Shown piece after piece: positions 1 to 7,215 of a stretch of DNA of 64,000 bases. This DNA is from CF-13 sp035279665 (GTDB lineage: Bacteria; Chloroflexota; Dormibacteria; CF-121). The translations under genes and the position numbers were made by a program. The notes under the pieces are model-generated. The model had not been told where the DNA came from and made no database searches. It saw nothing but the letters and a program-made list of their open reading frames with translations. The DNA is taken from assembly GCA_035279665.1 (NCBI GenBank), contig DATEHI010000011.1, positions 62,001-126,000 on the forward strand, read 5' to 3'. Numbering within the stretch: the first letter of the stretch is position 1; the number at the start of each line of letters is the position of its first letter.

Positions 1-435
1 TTGTACGCCGATGAGCGCCCATTCCCGCCCGACATTGAGGACGGTCGGTGATTGGTCGCCCTGCGACCGGATCCACTCAAAGTCGCCATCCTGGTTGCCG
101 GCGTTGACCACCAGCAAATCGCTGCCGTCAGTCATCGAGTAGACCAGGACATCGTCGATGATGCCGCCCTTCTCGTTACAAAGAAGGGCGTACTGGATTC
201 GCCCGGCTTTGAGTCGGGTCAGGTCGCGAGTAACGACGCGCTGGGCGAGGCTCGCATCGGTGATGCGTAGCTCTCCCATGTGCGAGAGATCGAAGAGGCC
301 GACGGCCTCTCGCACGGCGCGGTGCTCCTCGCGGATGCTGCTGTATTGGAGCGGCATCACCCAGCCGCCGAAGTTCGTCATCTGGGCGCCGAGGCGGACG
401 TGTTCCTCGTAGAGCGATGTCCGCGCGGCCGTCAC
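1..435 (-). CDS. gcvT: Aminomethyltransferase (glycine cleavage T protein), 3' end outside window
   Basis: T protein of the glycine cleavage system: it transfers the methylene group of the H-protein-bound intermediate to tetrahydrofolate and releases ammonia, in the cytoplasm. The first 145 codons are visible on the minus strand; the rest runs off the left edge. Typical N-terminal family blocks are readable: NFGGWVMPLQY (~21-31), GLFDLSHMGEL (~46-56) and GGIIDDVLVY (~90-99). The start is GTG at 435-433, nine bases after the stop of the sigma-like gene upstream, so the two are probably co-transcribed. No H- or P-protein gene lies in the window. The call rests on clear family motifs; only completeness is unknown. 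Confidence 0.93.
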   Translation of the reverse strand, partial: MTAARTSLYEEHVRLGAQMTNFGGWVMPLQYSSIREEHRAVREAVGLFDLSHMGELRITDASLAQRVVTRDLTRLKAGRIQYALLCNEKGGIIDDVLVYSMTDGSDLLVVNAGNQDGDFEWIRSQGDQSPTVLNVGREWALIGVQ

Positions 436-444
436 GACCAAACG

Positions 445-1044
445 TTACGCCTCAGGGTCTGGCTCGTCGGGGTCGTCGAGGACGTCGAGGTAATCGAGCA
501 GCTCCTGGTCGTGGACAACCTGCGCGCCACGAAGCATCTCGAGAATGACGTTGACGCGGGCCTCCTCCCACTGCAGGAGCCTGGCCAGCTCTGCCGGCGT
601 TGCCTGCCGTGCGAGTCGCTCCGAAAGGAGGCGCTGTGCCGATTCCAGCAGGCGGCAGGCGATGACGAACGCCTCGTCGTTGCGCTGGGCCTCTTCCGTT
701 TGGGCGAGCACGTCATCCATCGTGGCGCCGATGGCATGAACCAGGCGGGCGTGGAAGCCGCCATCGCCGGGTTTGTAGTGCTCAACGGCCGAGATCAAGC
801 CGACGGTTCCCTCCTGGAACAGGTCGCCAAAGGGGACGCCACGCTCCTTGCGGGCCTGGGCGGCTTCGACCACGAGGTGGAGGTTGTGCTCGATCAGCGT
901 CCGGTTCGCTGCGTCGCGCTCCGCCCCCAGCGTGGCAAGGAGCCGTTGCTCCTCGGCGTTTGATAGGGATGGATACTGCGCGACTTGCTCGCGGATCTCG
1001 TCCTCCTCATCTTTCGGAGACTGCTGCTCCATGCGTTGGGCCAC
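445..1044 (-). CDS. Sigma-70-like protein with regions 2 and 3 but no region 4
   Basis: 199-residue acidic protein. Residues ~28-110 resemble sigma-70 region 2, including a core-binding-like DLFQEGTVGLISAVEHY block; residues ~130-175 resemble region 3 (RLARQATPAELARLL). Nothing resembles the -35-binding helix-turn-helix of region 4, and the C-terminus is an acidic tail (DDPDEPDPEA). Residues that normally melt the -10 element are poorly conserved, so it may bind core polymerase without being a normal initiator. The start is GTG 1044, with TAGAAT ending six bases upstream, suggesting a leaderless transcript. It is divergent from nfeD and precedes gcvT by nine bases. Sigma relatedness is clear to me; function is not. 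Confidence 0.7.
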   Translation of the reverse strand: MAQRMEQQSPKDEEDEIREQVAQYPSLSNAEEQRLLATLGAERDAANRTLIEHNLHLVVEAAQARKERGVPFGDLFQEGTVGLISAVEHYKPGDGGFHARLVHAIGATMDDVLAQTEEAQRNDEAFVIACRLLESAQRLLSERLARQATPAELARLLQWEEARVNVILEMLRGAQVVHDQELLDYLDVLDDPDEPDPEA

Positions 1045-1050
1045 GCTCCC

Positions 1051-1088
1051 ATTCTACGAACGACGGGCCTGCCAACCGGGGCTATGAT
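1051..1088. promoter_or_regulatory. Divergent leaderless -10 elements for the sigma-like gene and nfeD
   Basis: On the minus strand TAGAAT (1056-1051) ends six bases before the GTG at 1044. On the plus strand TATGAT (1083-1088) ends six bases before the GTG at 1095. With the usual 6-7 base distance from the -10 to the transcription start, both mRNAs would begin at the start codon. No convincing -35 is seen. Confidence 0.55.
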
Positions 1089-1094
1089 CAGGTC

Positions 1095-2486
1095 GTGAAG
1101 AGGGCCACCCGGCTCTTTCTCGCGGCCGCCCTCCTGGCGGCATTCTTGCCCGCGGTCCAGGCCCGCGCCGCTGAGCCGCATGTCCTGGTGGCAACCCTCA
1201 ACGGAGTCATCAACCCGATTACCGACAGCTATATCTCTAAGGCCGTCGACCGCGCCGTGTCCACCCAGGCAAACGCCCTGATCATTCAGATGGACACCCC
1301 CGGCGGGTTGGACACCTCGATGAGGGGCATCATCAAGAAGATCCTAGGGGCGCCGCTGCCGGTGATCATCTTCGTCGCGCCTTCGGGCGCCCGGGCCGCC
1401 TCCGCAGGTCTCTACATCACGGAGTCGGCCGACATCGCCGTGATGGCGCCTGGGACGAACATCGGCTCGGCGCACCCGGTGAGTCTCAGCGGGTCCAATC
1501 CCGCCGCCAACCCGACGGCGAGCCCCGGTGCCGGCGGCGCGACCTCGACAGCGCCCGACATCGAATCGCAGAAGATCGAAAACGACGCCGCGGCCTACAT
1601 TCATGCGCTGGCCACGCTCCACCACCGCAACGCAGACTGGGCGGAGAAGGCCGTCCGGCAGAGCATCAACGCGCCGGCGGATGACGCGGTGAAACTGGGT
1701 GTGGTCGATTTCGAGAGCCGCGACCTCGACACGCTGCTGCAGGACCTCGACGGTCGCCAGGTCGCAAAGGGTGGCCGGACGTACACGCTACAGACCGCGC
1801 GGGCCGGCATCGAGCGATATGACATGAGCGGGTTCGAGCAATTTCTGCAGGCCGTCGCCGACCCGAACCTCGTGTATCTCCTCTTCCTGCTCGCCATCAT
1901 CGGCATCGGGTTCTGGGTCACGCATCCAGGGTTGTTCCTGCCCGGCGTAATCGGCGTGATCGCCGGCGTGCTCGCCGCCCTGTCGCTATTCGATCTGCCG
2001 ATCAACATCGCCGGCGTCATCCTCATCCTGATCGCCGTCGTGCTCTTCATCATCGATCTCAAGGCGGTCACCCACGGAGTGCTGACCACGGGCGGCATCG
2101 TCGCCATGACCCTTGGAGGCCTATTGTTAGTCGACACCAGCTTCCTCGCCGAGGGCGTCAACATCCCCCTGCTCATCATCACCGTCCTCGTCATCGCGGC
2201 GATCTTCCTCTTCATCCTGCGCAAGTTGATCGACGCCAGGCGCCGTCCTTACGAGGCGGGTAAGGAGTCGATGATCGGCACGCTGGGCACCGTGCGAGAA
2301 CCGCTGAACCCCAGCGGGATGGTGTTCGTCAATGGCGCGCTGTGGCAGGCCACCTCAACCAGCGGGCCGCTCGATGCCGGGACGCAGGTACGCATCATCG
2401 GCGTCGACGGACTTCGTCTCCGGGTCGAGGCCCTCCACCAACAGCAAGCTGGGCGGTCCGAAGGGCCGCAGGCCGCGCCGTCATGA
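1095..2486 (+). CDS. NfeD family membrane-bound serine protease (NfeD1b type)
   Basis: Membrane protein of the NfeD1b/ClpP-class serine protease family, which is commonly encoded next to a stomatin and is thought to cleave stomatin tails. Residues 1-26 form a signal peptide (KRATRLFLAAALLAAFLP). The protease domain carries the nucleophile in ARAASAGLY (Ser ~103) and a probable catalytic Lys at ~160 (SQKIENDAAAYI), the Ser-Lys dyad of the family. Several membrane helices follow (~255-380), then the C-terminal NfeD OB-fold region. I chose GTG 1095 because it begins the signal peptide and sits six bases after TATGAT; the frame is open further upstream but gives an implausible leader. The slipin partner follows 83 bases downstream. 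Confidence 0.9.
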   Translation: MKRATRLFLAAALLAAFLPAVQARAAEPHVLVATLNGVINPITDSYISKAVDRAVSTQANALIIQMDTPGGLDTSMRGIIKKILGAPLPVIIFVAPSGARAASAGLYITESADIAVMAPGTNIGSAHPVSLSGSNPAANPTASPGAGGATSTAPDIESQKIENDAAAYIHALATLHHRNADWAEKAVRQSINAPADDAVKLGVVDFESRDLDTLLQDLDGRQVAKGGRTYTLQTARAGIERYDMSGFEQFLQAVADPNLVYLLFLLAIIGIGFWVTHPGLFLPGVIGVIAGVLAALSLFDLPINIAGVILILIAVVLFIIDLKAVTHGVLTTGGIVAMTLGGLLLVDTSFLAEGVNIPLLIITVLVIAAIFLFILRKLIDARRRPYEAGKESMIGTLGTVREPLNPSGMVFVNGALWQATSTSGPLDAGTQVRIIGVDGLRLRVEALHQQQAGRSEGPQAAPS

Positions 2487-2569
2487 CACGCGCGCTTCTC
2501 CACGCTGGAGCGCGCTGATGACCCGTAAGATGAAAACCGTCGGCCTAGTGCATTAGCGAGGAGGGACCC

Positions 2570-3367
2570 GTGGGCGTATTCGCACTGATTGTCCTTGGCA
2601 TCATTGTTCTCGTTGTCCTGATCGGCCTGAGCTCGGCGATCCGGATCATCAATGAGTACGAGCGGGGCGTGCTCTTTCGGCTCGGCCGTCTGTTGCCGCT
2701 GAAGGGCCCGGGGCTGCGACTGATCATCCCGTTCGGCATCGACCGCCTGGTGAAGATCGACTTGCGCACGGTGACCCTCGAGGTGCCGCCGCAAGAGGTG
2801 ATCACCCACGACAACGTCACCATCAAGGTCAACGCCGTCATCTACTTCCTGGTCGTCGACCCCAGCCATGCCGTGACCAAAGTCGCCAACTTTATCAACG
2901 CTACTTCACAGATAGCGCAAACCACACTACGGAGCGTGCTCGGCCAGTCGTCGCTCGATGAGCTGCTCGCCAACCGCGAGAAGATCAACGCCAAGCTCCA
3001 GCAGATCATCGACGAGCAAACCGAGCCCTGGGGCATCAAGGTCTCGACGGTCGAGATCAAGGACGTCGAGCTCCCGCAGACGATGCAGCGCGCCATGGCC
3101 AAGCAGGCCGAGGCCGAACGAGAGAAGCGAGCCAAGATCATCCATGCCGAGGGTGAGTTCGAGGCGGCGCAGAAGCTGACCGATGCCGCCGGCGTGATCG
3201 CGACCCAACCTAGCGCCCTGCAACTGCGCTATTTGCAGACTCTTACGGAGATCGGGGTCGAACGGAACACGGTGGTCGTCTTCCCGGTACCGCTCGACCT
3301 GATCTCACAGCTCATCGATATGCGCCAGATCACGGGCGCCGCACCACCGAAACCGGCAAAGACCTGA
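2570..3367 (+). CDS. Slipin / stomatin-like SPFH (band 7) protein
   Basis: 265-residue stomatin homologue. An N-terminal membrane hairpin or helix (residues ~4-23) is followed by an SPFH/band 7 domain with RIINEYERGVLFRLGR and GPGLRLIIPFGID blocks, then a charged helical segment rich in Glu, Lys and Ala (~165-205) typical of slipin oligomerisation. These proteins form membrane microdomain scaffolds. A strong Shine-Dalgarno (gaggaggga) lies just before the GTG start. The nfeD gene immediately upstream makes the classical NfeD-stomatin pair, in which the protease is believed to process the C-terminal hydrophobic part of the stomatin. Confidence 0.92.
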   Translation: MGVFALIVLGIIVLVVLIGLSSAIRIINEYERGVLFRLGRLLPLKGPGLRLIIPFGIDRLVKIDLRTVTLEVPPQEVITHDNVTIKVNAVIYFLVVDPSHAVTKVANFINATSQIAQTTLRSVLGQSSLDELLANREKINAKLQQIIDEQTEPWGIKVSTVEIKDVELPQTMQRAMAKQAEAEREKRAKIIHAEGEFEAAQKLTDAAGVIATQPSALQLRYLQTLTEIGVERNTVVVFPVPLDLISQLIDMRQITGAAPPKPAKT

Positions 3368-3444
3368 TTCTCCTGCTCGTCCACGGCGACGCCGCGCTCG
3401 ATTTCTGGACGGTCGTCCTCATCGGGATCGTCGCCGGCCTCTAT

Positions 3445-4350
3445 GTGCTCGCCAACTTCGGCGAGCGCAACGCGACCGCGCGCACCGTGTCGCTCATCGC
3501 CGGCGCCGCGCTCTCCGGGCTGGCGCTGCTGCTCGGGTTACTGGTCGGCACTGGCCACCTGCTGCTTTATCAGAACGGGGGGGAGACCGCGGACAAGTTC
3601 CGGACGGCTGAGCTTCTCGCCGTGCCGCTCATGATTGCGGGCAGCCTCGGCCTCCTGTATCTGTTGGCAGCTGTGCAGCGCGCCGTTGCCCGGGTGATCC
3701 CGGTGCGCCCCGGCTCGCCGGTCATCTACCTCACGGTCGTGCTCGGCCTCCTCCTCGTCGCGCAGCAAGCTGGTGCGCAGGTCCAGTCCGGAACCCCCCT
3801 CACGCTTGCGGATCTCCTGGCGCAGGACCTCCCGTTGCTCATCCTGGCCTTTGTCGGTGTCGGCATCTTCGTGCGGCGGTCGCCCCGCGAGGCGGCCGAA
3901 CGCCTGGGCCTGTTTCCACCACGCCAGATGCGATGGTGGCTGGTCGCGCTGGTCGGCATCTTCGTCTTCCTCGCCCTTGCCGTTGTGATCGAGTGGGTGG
4001 CCCACAAAATCAGTCCGTCGAGCCAGCAGCAAGTCACCAATGCGACCAATGTGCTGTTCAGTCGCTTCAACAACCCGCTCGGGGTGATCCTGCTCGGATT
4101 GCTGCCCGCGGTCGTGGAAGAAACGCTATTCCGCGGCGCCCTGCTTCCGCGGCTCGGCATCGTGGTCACGGCCGTCTTGTTCGCCGCCCTGCACACCCAG
4201 TACGCGATCACCTTCGCGACCCTCGAGGTTTTCGTCCTTGGCATTGGCCTCGGATTGCTGCGCGTTCGCTCCGGTAGCACGCTGCCCTGCATGGTGACCC
4301 ACGCGGGCTATAACATCGCGGTGGGCGTGCTCGGCTATCTCGCCCACTAG
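3445..4350 (+). CDS. CPBP family intramembrane metalloprotease
   Basis: Polytopic protein of the CPBP (CAAX protease/bacteriocin-processing, Abi) family. The motifs are visible near the C-terminus: EETLFRG (~225-231), a His in AALHTQ (~250), and THAGYN (~285), which together supply the Glu and His residues of the intramembrane active site. About eight hydrophobic segments are present. The GTG at 3445 is the first standard start, but the frame stays open upstream and encodes another hydrophobic stretch (FWTVVLIGIVAGLYVLANF, ~3400-3460), so translation may begin earlier at a non-standard codon overlapping the slipin stop. Substrate unknown; the position after nfeD-slipin suggests a membrane-quality role. 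Confidence 0.85.
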   Translation: MLANFGERNATARTVSLIAGAALSGLALLLGLLVGTGHLLLYQNGGETADKFRTAELLAVPLMIAGSLGLLYLLAAVQRAVARVIPVRPGSPVIYLTVVLGLLLVAQQAGAQVQSGTPLTLADLLAQDLPLLILAFVGVGIFVRRSPREAAERLGLFPPRQMRWWLVALVGIFVFLALAVVIEWVAHKISPSSQQQVTNATNVLFSRFNNPLGVILLGLLPAVVEETLFRGALLPRLGIVVTAVLFAALHTQYAITFATLEVFVLGIGLGLLRVRSGSTLPCMVTHAGYNIAVGVLGYLAH

Positions 4351-4359
4351 TTATGCACA
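4351..4359 (+). promoter_or_regulatory. DnaA box upstream of parA
   Basis: TTATGCACA matches the TTATNCACA DnaA box exactly. The same variant occurs in inverted orientation in oriC at 11374-11382. It lies directly after the CPBP protease stop and about 40 bases before the parA -10. Confidence 0.6.
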
Positions 4360-4373
4360 AGCATTCAACTTGT

Positions 4374-4389
4374 GCAAACGTGCGTTTGC
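4374..4389. promoter_or_regulatory. Perfect inverted repeat in the parA promoter (candidate operator)
   Basis: GCAAACG-TG-CGTTTGC is a perfect 7+7 inverted repeat. It overlaps the expected -35 position of the parA promoter, whose -10 TATAAT is at 4402-4407. The location suggests autorepression by ParA/ParB or another repressor. Confidence 0.55.
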
Positions 4390-4401
4390 GACAGCCGACC
4401 G

Positions 4402-4407
4402 TATAAT
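4402..4407 (+). promoter_or_regulatory. parA promoter -10 (TATAAT)
   Basis: Consensus TATAAT with no good -35, which is covered by the inverted repeat at 4374-4389. Transcription would begin near 4413. This excludes the earlier in-frame GTG at 4372 as the parA start and supports TTG 4441. Confidence 0.6.
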
Positions 4408-4440
4408 TCGGGCAGCGCCGTCCTGCGTTCAGCCAGCAAA

Positions 4441-5199
4441 TTGCCAAGAGTCTACGCAGTCGTCAACCAAAAGGGCGGAGTCGGTAAGACGACCACCGCT
4501 ATCAACGTGGCCGCCAACCTTCCTGAGCTCGGCTTGAGCGGGCTGATCGTTGATATGGACCCCCAGGGCAACACCACCAGCGGACTCGGCATCACACGCA
4601 GCGAGCTCAGCAGCAGTGTCTACAACGTGATCGTCGACGCTGAGGACATCAATCAGGTCGTCCGGCCAACTGCGGTCGCCGGCCTCGACATCCTTCCCTC
4701 GCACCGCTCCCTCGCGGGCGCCGAGATCGAATTGATCGGCCTTCCGCGCCGCGAGCGCCGGCTGCTCTATGCGCTGGAGTCACTACGCGTCGCCTACGAC
4801 TACATCATCATCGACTGCCCTCCGTCTCTTGGTCTGCTCACGGTGAATTCCCTGGTGGCTGCCGAGTACATGCTGATCCCGATCCAGTGCGAGTACTACG
4901 CGCTCGAAGGCCTCGGTGCCCTCACGCACACCACGCAGCTCATCCAGCGCGAGCTCAATCCACGACTGAAGATCGGCGGTATCGTCCTGACGCTCTTCGA
5001 TCCGCGCTTGACGCTGACGCTCCAGGTCGCCGAGCAAGTCCGCGCGCGCTATCCGGAAAAGACGTTCCAGACGGTCATCCCACGCAACGTGCGCCTGAGC
5101 GAGGCACCCAGTCATGGAATGCCGATCACACAGTACGACCCGACGTCGCGCGGCGCCGTCGCCTATCAGGAACTCACCAAGGAGTTGATCGCCAGATGA
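4441..5199 (+). CDS. parA: Chromosome partitioning ATPase ParA/Soj
   Basis: Deviant-Walker ATPase that binds nonspecific DNA and moves or loads ParB-parS complexes; in several bacteria it also regulates DnaA. From TTG 4441 the protein is 252 residues and starts with PRVYAVVNQKGGVGKTT, with the deviant Walker A at 11-17. Next come the VDMDPQGNTTSG block (~38-49) and DCPPSLGLLT (~120-129). I prefer TTG 4441 over the frame-maximal GTG 4372 because the family begins two or three residues before the first strand and because the -10 lies at 4402. parB overlaps its stop by ATGA. It sits about 7 kb from oriC, as usual for parAB. Confidence 0.95.
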   Translation: MPRVYAVVNQKGGVGKTTTAINVAANLPELGLSGLIVDMDPQGNTTSGLGITRSELSSSVYNVIVDAEDINQVVRPTAVAGLDILPSHRSLAGAEIELIGLPRRERRLLYALESLRVAYDYIIIDCPPSLGLLTVNSLVAAEYMLIPIQCEYYALEGLGALTHTTQLIQRELNPRLKIGGIVLTLFDPRLTLTLQVAEQVRARYPEKTFQTVIPRNVRLSEAPSHGMPITQYDPTSRGAVAYQELTKELIAR

Positions 5200-6080
5200 A
5201 CAAACGACGTGGTTTGGGTCGGGGCCTGGAAGCCCTGATTCCGTCGGGGGAGTACGTCGAGGAGCTCAGCGACAATCGCGCCCGCCGCCGCTTTGCCCTG
5301 CAGATCGCGATCGCCGAGATCAAACCAAACCCGGAGCAGCCGCGCCGCTCGTTCGATCCGGCGTCACTACAGGAACTGGCCGACTCGATCCGGATCCACG
5401 GTATCCTGCAACCGTTGCTCGTACGCGAGGGACTCGCGGGCTACGAGCTCATCGCCGGTGAACGGCGACTCCGCGCCGCTGAGATTGCCGGGCTGGCGGA
5501 AGTGCCGGTCATCGTCCACCCCGGCAGCGGCGGCCGCCTGGAGGAGCGACTCGAGCTGGCGCTGGTCGAGAACCTGCAGCGGACCGATCTCAACGCCATC
5601 GAGGAAGCGCGCGCGATTCAGCGGTTGCTTCGGGACTTCGGCCTGACCCAGGAAGCCCTGGCCGAACGGATCGGAAAGAACCGGGTCACGGTCGCCCAGA
5701 GCGTGCGGCTTTTGGGGTTGCCGGAGCCCGCCATCAAGGCGATCGAGAGCGGAGCGATTACGGCCGGCCACGGGATTGCCCTTCTCGGCCTGCCGACAGC
5801 TGCGCAGCAACTGGTCGGCCTCGAGCGCGCCATCCGTGAACGGTGGAGCGTCCGCCAGACGGAAGAGTGGTGCCGCGCCCGCGCCACCGAGGCGGGAACG
5901 AGGCAGCCGCGTCGGGTGACTGCCGCGGATCCCGAGACGCGCGCGGTAGAGGAAGAATTTCGCCGGGCGCTGGGCACGAAGGTGGTCCTGACAAAAATCA
6001 AGAACGGCGGCCGGTTGACGATCGAGTTCTACAGCAACGAGGAGCTCGAGGCGTTGAGGCGCCGTCTAACGACGCACTAG
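5196..6080 (+). CDS. parB: Chromosome partitioning protein ParB/Spo0J (CTPase clamp)
   Basis: 294-residue ParB. It begins KRRGLGRGLEALIP, the conserved N-terminal ParA-interaction peptide. The CTP-binding region shows NPEQPRRSFD (~47-56) and GERRLRAAEIAGL (~89-101). The parS-recognition helix-turn-helix is at LTQEALAERIGKNRVTVAQS (~150-170), and a short C-terminal dimerisation domain ends the protein. The ATG at 5196 overlaps the parA stop, so the two are translationally coupled. It spreads from parS sites to organise the origin region and load SMC. A degenerate parS-like sequence follows directly at 6082-6097. Confidence 0.96.
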   Translation: MNKRRGLGRGLEALIPSGEYVEELSDNRARRRFALQIAIAEIKPNPEQPRRSFDPASLQELADSIRIHGILQPLLVREGLAGYELIAGERRLRAAEIAGLAEVPVIVHPGSGGRLEERLELALVENLQRTDLNAIEEARAIQRLLRDFGLTQEALAERIGKNRVTVAQSVRLLGLPEPAIKAIESGAITAGHGIALLGLPTAAQQLVGLERAIRERWSVRQTEEWCRARATEAGTRQPRRVTAADPETRAVEEEFRRALGTKVVLTKIKNGGRLTIEFYSNEELEALRRRLTTH

Positions 6081-6081
6081 C

Positions 6082-6097
6082 GGTTGCACGTGTAAGG
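6082..6097. promoter_or_regulatory. Degenerate parS-like site
   Basis: Reads GGTTGCACGTGTAAGG; 11 of 16 positions match the consensus TGTTTCACGTGAAACA, including the central CACGTG. It fills the gap between convergent parB and ndk. Possible low-affinity parS; no better match was noticed in the window. Confidence 0.35.
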
Positions 6098-6098
6098 G

Positions 6099-6548
6099 TT
6101 AGTCGCGGATCCAACGGTCTGCGGTGCGATCGTACTCGTGCAGCTCGCCCCGCTCGAAAAAGAGCGCGATTTCGGTCTCGGCCCGACCGGGCGAGTCCGA
6201 ACCGTGGATGAGATTCATGCCGAGGTCGAGCGCGAGGTCGCCGCGGATCGTCCCCGGTCCGGCCTTCAGCGGATCGGTTGCGCCCATCAGGCTGCGCACG
6301 ACCGTGACCGCTTCACGGCCCTCCCAGATCATCGCCACCACGGGGCCCGAGGTGATGAACGCGATGAGGCCATCAAAGAAGGGCTTCCCCTGGTGCTCCG
6401 CGTAGTGGCGCGCGGCCACCTCTTTGCTGATCCGCATCATCTTCAAGCCGATCAGCTTCAACCCGCGACGCTCCAGCCGCGCGACGATGGCCCCGACCAG
6501 TCCACGCTGAACGCCATCGGGCTTGACCAGGACCAGCGTGCGCTGCAT
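6099..6548 (-). CDS. ndk: Nucleoside diphosphate kinase
   Basis: Transfers the gamma phosphate between nucleoside triphosphates and diphosphates through a phosphohistidine. At 149 residues it is the expected size. It starts MQRTLVLVKPDGVQRGLVG, the canonical N-terminus, and contains the catalytic histidine in NLIHGSDSPGRAETEI (~113-128). It lies three bases downstream of lepB on the same strand, so the two probably share a transcript, and is convergent with parB. Nothing unusual. Confidence 0.97.
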   Translation of the reverse strand: MQRTLVLVKPDGVQRGLVGAIVARLERRGLKLIGLKMMRISKEVAARHYAEHQGKPFFDGLIAFITSGPVVAMIWEGREAVTVVRSLMGATDPLKAGPGTIRGDLALDLGMNLIHGSDSPGRAETEIALFFERGELHEYDRTADRWIRD

Positions 6549-6551
6549 ACC

Positions 6552-7151
6552 CTACGGTCCTGCGGCGAGGGTCGGCTTGGCGCCGAGAAAACCGACCTGC
6601 CCCAGCGGCCAGATGCGGACCTCGGCCTTTCCAAGAATGGAATCGAGCGTGATCATGCCGAAGGTCCGCGAGTCACTCGAATGGTTTCGGTTGTCCCCGA
6701 GCACGAAGAACTGATTCGGTGGGATCAGCTGGTCCTGCCCGGATGCGGGCCAGTTGTTGTTATAAGTCCAGCGCTCCGGCAGATACGGCTCGTTCAGCAC
6801 CTGGCCGTTGATATAGACGACGCTGTTGGTGATGTGGACCCGCTCGCCGGGCAGCCCGATGATGCGCTTGATGAAATCCCGGCTGGCCTCATCGGGTGGC
6901 TTGAAGACGATGATGTCACCGCGCTGCGGCTGGTGAAGCTTGTAAGAAATCTTCGACGCCACCAGCAGGTCGTTGTCATGCAGCGTCGAGTACATGCTCG
7001 AGCCCAGCACGTGGACGGTCTGCACGGCGTACTGGATGACCACATACAGGACAAGGGCAAGGAACACGATCTCGAGCGTGTCCCTGAGGAATGACTTCTG
7101 GCGCGCTGGTTGCGACGGCGCCGGCGTTTGCGCCATGTGCGGCTGCGCCAT
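6552..7151 (-). CDS. lepB: Signal peptidase I
   Basis: Type I leader peptidase, which cleaves signal peptides of exported proteins at the outer face of the membrane. One N-terminal membrane helix (~24-45) anchors it. The catalytic serine is in LGSSMYSTL (Ser ~52) and the general-base lysine in DFIKRIIGLPGE (Lys ~95). A later family block, FFVLGDNRNHSSDSR, is also intact. At 199 residues it is the size of Gram-positive-type enzymes. The ATG start follows GAAGG; a TACAAT-like -10 lies about 30 bases upstream. ndk follows after three bases. Confidence 0.95.
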   Translation of the reverse strand: MAQPHMAQTPAPSQPARQKSFLRDTLEIVFLALVLYVVIQYAVQTVHVLGSSMYSTLHDNDLLVASKISYKLHQPQRGDIIVFKPPDEASRDFIKRIIGLPGERVHITNSVVYINGQVLNEPYLPERWTYNNNWPASGQDQLIPPNQFFVLGDNRNHSSDSRTFGMITLDSILGKAEVRIWPLGQVGFLGAKPTLAAGP

Positions 7152-7215
7152 CCTTCAGCTGTTCAACTTCATCCGAGGCGATTCATTGTAATCCGGAGGG
7201 CAAGCAACGGAGCCG

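Noticed and set aside
960..1094. Upstream extension of the nfeD frame
   Set aside because: Would overlap the divergent sigma-like gene and precede the signal peptide with an implausible leader; GTG 1095 has a -10 six bases upstream.
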